Part shown: positions 14,180 through 16,457 of the stretch, piece by piece | How the letters are laid out: the number at the start of each line of letters is the position of its first letter | How positions within the stretch are numbered: the stretch's first letter is position 1 | From: JBFGCA01 sp041567315 | GTDB lineage: Bacteria > Acidobacteriota > Thermoanaerobaculia > Multivoradales > JAHEKO01 | DNA length: 16,457 nt | Assembly: GCA_041567315.1 (NCBI GenBank) | Contig: JBFGCA010000111.1 | Span: 1-16,457, forward strand | Reading direction: 5' to 3' | Notes under the pieces: generated by a model | The model's input: the letters and a program-made list of their open reading frames with translations, nothing else | What the model was told of the DNA's origin: nothing | Database searches by the model: none | Made by a program: the position numbers and the translations under genes

Positions 14180-15450
14180 GGGCGGGCGGCGCGGCCCGGC
14201 TGCTGGCGGCCGCTGCCCTGGCGGTGCTGGTCGCCTCGGCGTCGCGGGCCGCGGCCCAGGCCGCCCCGACGCTGGGTGCCGCGACCCCGGGCGCCGCGGC
14301 GCCGCGGGGCGCGCCCGCCGAGGAGTGCGCCACCTGCCACCCCGAGAACCGGGTGGCCTTCCAGCGCAGCGTGCACTTCCGCGAGAGCGTCGGCTGCGCG
14401 AGCTGTCACGGCGGCGACCCGCGTTCGCGCTCGGTCGAAGGCGCCCACGGCCGCGGCTTCAAGAGCCTCGAGGACCGCCTCGGGGTGCCCGCGCTGTGTG
14501 CCTCCTGTCACTCCGACCTCGCGAAGATGCGCCCCTACAACCTGCCGGTCGACCAGTACGCGGTCTACCAGACCTCGCAGCACGGCCGCGCGGTGGCCGC
14601 CGGCGACCGCACGGCGGCGGTCTGCACCGACTGCCACGGCGCCCACGAGGTGCTGCCCTCGAGCGACGCGGCCAGCTCGGTCAACCCGCGCCGGCTGGCG
14701 GCGACCTGCGGCCGCTGCCACGCCGACGCCGCGCTGATGGAGCGCCACGGGCTCGACGCCGGGGTGGTGGAGGACTACCGCTCGAGCGTCCACGGCGTCT
14801 CGCTGCTCGAGCGCGGCAACCCGGCGGCGCCCTCCTGCTCGAGCTGCCACGGGGTCCACGGCCCGACGCCGCCCGGGGTGGGTGACGTCGACAAGGTCTG
14901 CGGCGCCTGCCACAGCGAGACCCGGCGCGCCTTCCTGGCCGGGCCCCACCGCGAGGGGATGCTGGCCGCCGACCTGCCCGAGTGCGCCTCCTGCCACTCG
15001 AACCACGCCATCCAGCGCTTCGATGTGGCCAACATCGACGCGCTGTGCGCCGACTGCCACGGCGAGGGCTCGGCCGAGGCCGAGCTGGGGGCCCGCATCC
15101 ACCTGCTGCTCGACGCCGCCCGCCAGGAGATCGACCGCGCCGAGGAGATGGCGCTCGAGGGCGGCGAGCTGGCGCTCGACGTCGAGGACCACCTCAGCCG
15201 GGTCGAGGAGGCGCGGACCTATCTCACCGAGTCGCTGCCGCTGGTCCACGCGGTGACGCTCGAGCCGGTGGAGGAGCTGGCGCGGCGCGCCCGCTCGATC
15301 GGCGAAGAGGTCCAGCACGAGATCTACGTCAAGCTGGACCGCCGCCCGGCCCGCCTCGGCCTTGTGGTCTTCTGGTTCTACCTGCTGATGACGGTGGCGG
15401 TGCTGGTGGTCTACAAGCGCCGGCTGGCGCGGCAAGAGGCCGCCTCGTGA
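14176..15450 (+). CDS. Nine-heme membrane-anchored cytochrome c
   Basis: This 424-residue protein has an N-terminal signal segment (about 6-28), an Ala/Pro linker, then nine CxxCH sites from Cys51 to His295. A long, charged, histidine-poor helical region follows (about 303-390), then a single C-terminal membrane helix (394-413) and a basic tail. The order fits a periplasmic heme wire held to the inner membrane. Its repeats (CTDCHGAH, LPSSD, TCGRCH, SSVHG, CSSCHGVH) closely match those of the 11-heme protein, so the two are paralogous. The GTG at 14176 is preferred: it overlaps the cytochrome b stop (GTGA), and the frame upstream of it lies within the cytochrome b gene. It is a candidate functional replacement for cytochrome c1, accepting electrons from the Rieske protein. 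Confidence 0.92.
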   Translation: MRAGGAARLLAAAALAVLVASASRAAAQAAPTLGAATPGAAAPRGAPAEECATCHPENRVAFQRSVHFRESVGCASCHGGDPRSRSVEGAHGRGFKSLEDRLGVPALCASCHSDLAKMRPYNLPVDQYAVYQTSQHGRAVAAGDRTAAVCTDCHGAHEVLPSSDAASSVNPRRLAATCGRCHADAALMERHGLDAGVVEDYRSSVHGVSLLERGNPAAPSCSSCHGVHGPTPPGVGDVDKVCGACHSETRRAFLAGPHREGMLAADLPECASCHSNHAIQRFDVANIDALCADCHGEGSAEAELGARIHLLLDAARQEIDRAEEMALEGGELALDVEDHLSRVEEARTYLTESLPLVHAVTLEPVEELARRARSIGEEVQHEIYVKLDRRPARLGLVVFWFYLLMTVAVLVVYKRRLARQEAAS

Positions 15451-16457
15451 AGCTGGGGCGCTTCACCGTCGCCGGCTACGCGGTCGGCCTGCTGGTGGGG
15501 CTGGGGCTGATCGCCGCCTACGGCGCCATGGAGGTCAGCTCGACGCCGGCCTTCTGCGGCACCTGCCACGTGATGACCCCCTACTACGACTCGTGGGTGA
15601 CCTCCACCCACGCCGACATCGCCTGCGTCGACTGTCACATCCCGCCGGGGGTCACCGCCGAGTTCCGCAAGAAGTACGAGGCGCTGTCGATGGTGGCGCG
15701 CTACTTCACCGCCACCTACGGCACCAACCCCTGGGCCGAGGTCGAGGACGCCGCCTGCCTGGAGTGCCACGAGCGGCGCCTGCTGATGGGGACCGAGCTG
15801 TTCGGCGACGTGCTCTTCGACCACGGCCCCCACTTGACCGAGCTGCGCCGCGGCAAGCGGCTGCGCTGCACCTCGTGCCACTCGCAGATCGTCCAGGGCA
15901 GCCACATCGCGGTCACCGCCACCACCTGCACCCTGTGCCACTTCAAGGGCCAGCCGCCGGGCGCCGGCACCGCCGAGTGCGGCCTCTGCCACCAGACCCC
16001 CGACCGCGTGGTCGACGCCGCCGGCCTGGCCTTCGACCACGGCGACGTGAGCCGCTTCGGGATGGACTGCCTGGCCTGCCACAGCCCGCCCTCGCCCGAC
16101 GCCGGCGGCGTCCCCCGCGAGCGCTGCGTCACCTGCCACAACGACCCGGCGCGGCTCGCCGAGTACGACGACGGCGACCTCCTCCACCGCACCCACGTCT
16201 CCGACCACAAGGTCGAGTGCACCCACTGCCACCTGGAGATCGAGCACGTCGCTCCCCGCCACCTGGAGGCGGCCCGCAGCGAGTGCGCCGTCTGCCACCG
16301 CCGCGGCCACTCCCCGCAGCGCGACCTCTACGCCGGCCTCGGCGGCAAGGGCGTCGACCCCATGCCCGACGTCATGTTCCGCGCCGGCGTCCGCTGCGAG
16401 GGCTGCCACCTCGACCACGACGACCTCGACGTCCGCAGCGCCGGCGAGATCTCCTGC
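15447..16457 (+). CDS. NapC/NirT-type multiheme cytochrome c, 3' end outside the window
   Basis: The frame starts at a GTG that overlaps the previous stop (GTGA) and stays open to the window edge, giving 337 residues without a stop. An N-terminal membrane anchor (about 7-28) is followed by FCGTCHVM (Cys37, Cys40, His41), the signature first heme of NapC/NirT quinol dehydrogenases. A second site, CVDCH, follows, with a short AEFRKKY segment as in that family. Eleven CxxCH sites are visible (CGTCH, CVDCH, CLECH, CTSCH, CTLCH, CGLCH, CLACH, CVTCH, CTHCH, CAVCH, CEGCH), well above the four of NapC, and the last visible residue is a Cys that may begin a twelfth. It probably links the quinone pool to the periplasmic multiheme proteins of the same cluster. 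The end and final heme count cannot be seen. Confidence 0.92.
   Translation, partial: MKLGRFTVAGYAVGLLVGLGLIAAYGAMEVSSTPAFCGTCHVMTPYYDSWVTSTHADIACVDCHIPPGVTAEFRKKYEALSMVARYFTATYGTNPWAEVEDAACLECHERRLLMGTELFGDVLFDHGPHLTELRRGKRLRCTSCHSQIVQGSHIAVTATTCTLCHFKGQPPGAGTAECGLCHQTPDRVVDAAGLAFDHGDVSRFGMDCLACHSPPSPDAGGVPRERCVTCHNDPARLAEYDDGDLLHRTHVSDHKVECTHCHLEIEHVAPRHLEAARSECAVCHRRGHSPQRDLYAGLGGKGVDPMPDVMFRAGVRCEGCHLDHDDLDVRSAGEISC

Overview
The window is very GC-rich, high-density bacterial DNA from a Gram-negative organism: it encodes an apparent outer-membrane beta-barrel, periplasmic c-type cytochromes, a Tat-type Rieske protein and sigma-54 regulation. Lineage cannot be fixed from the sequence. A high-GC respiratory lineage (Acidobacteriota, Myxococcota or a deltaproteobacterial relative) is plausible, but that is inference. 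No tRNA, rRNA, CRISPR array, insertion sequence or phage gene was seen.

Layout. (1) 119-2296, minus strand: a three-gene sulfur-relay operon, an SQR-like flavoprotein, a single-cysteine DsrC/TusE protein and a DsrE2-type protein. It is read from a near-consensus sigma-54 promoter (2344-2359) preceded by evenly spaced TGAAAC/GTTTCA heptamers (2423-2474). (2) 2540-5841, plus strand, divergent: a membrane histidine kinase with a RegB-like quinone motif, overlapping an NtrC-type sigma-54 activator. (3) 5842-8481, plus strand: a second near-perfect sigma-54 promoter (5995-6010) with two copies of a CTTGCA-N4-TGCAAG enhancer 33 bp apart. It drives a small helical protein, a Cyc2-like heme-plus-barrel protein with a His/Asp-rich insert, and a cupredoxin. 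(4) 8500-9927, minus strand: a second sigma-54 activator, with a PAS domain instead of a receiver. (5) 10069-16457, plus strand: a monoheme cytochrome c, then a tight cluster encoding an 11-heme cytochrome fused to a cytochrome b, a Rieske protein, a b6/PetD-type cytochrome b, a 9-heme anchored cytochrome, and a NapC/NirT-type cytochrome with at least 11 hemes that runs off the window.

Working model (inference). The region is a regulated electron-transfer island. A redox-sensing kinase and two sigma-54 activators could switch on sulfur relay and a putative outer-membrane electron conduit (Cyc2-like protein plus cupredoxin, recalling the cyc2/rusticyanin arrangement of acidophilic iron oxidisers). 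The multiheme Rieske/cytochrome b cluster would connect periplasmic electrons with the quinone pool. The cytochrome b is atypical: one expected heme ligand is Arg, and the Qo motif is PPWY instead of PEWY. This makes the cluster the best candidate for an undescribed bc-type complex.
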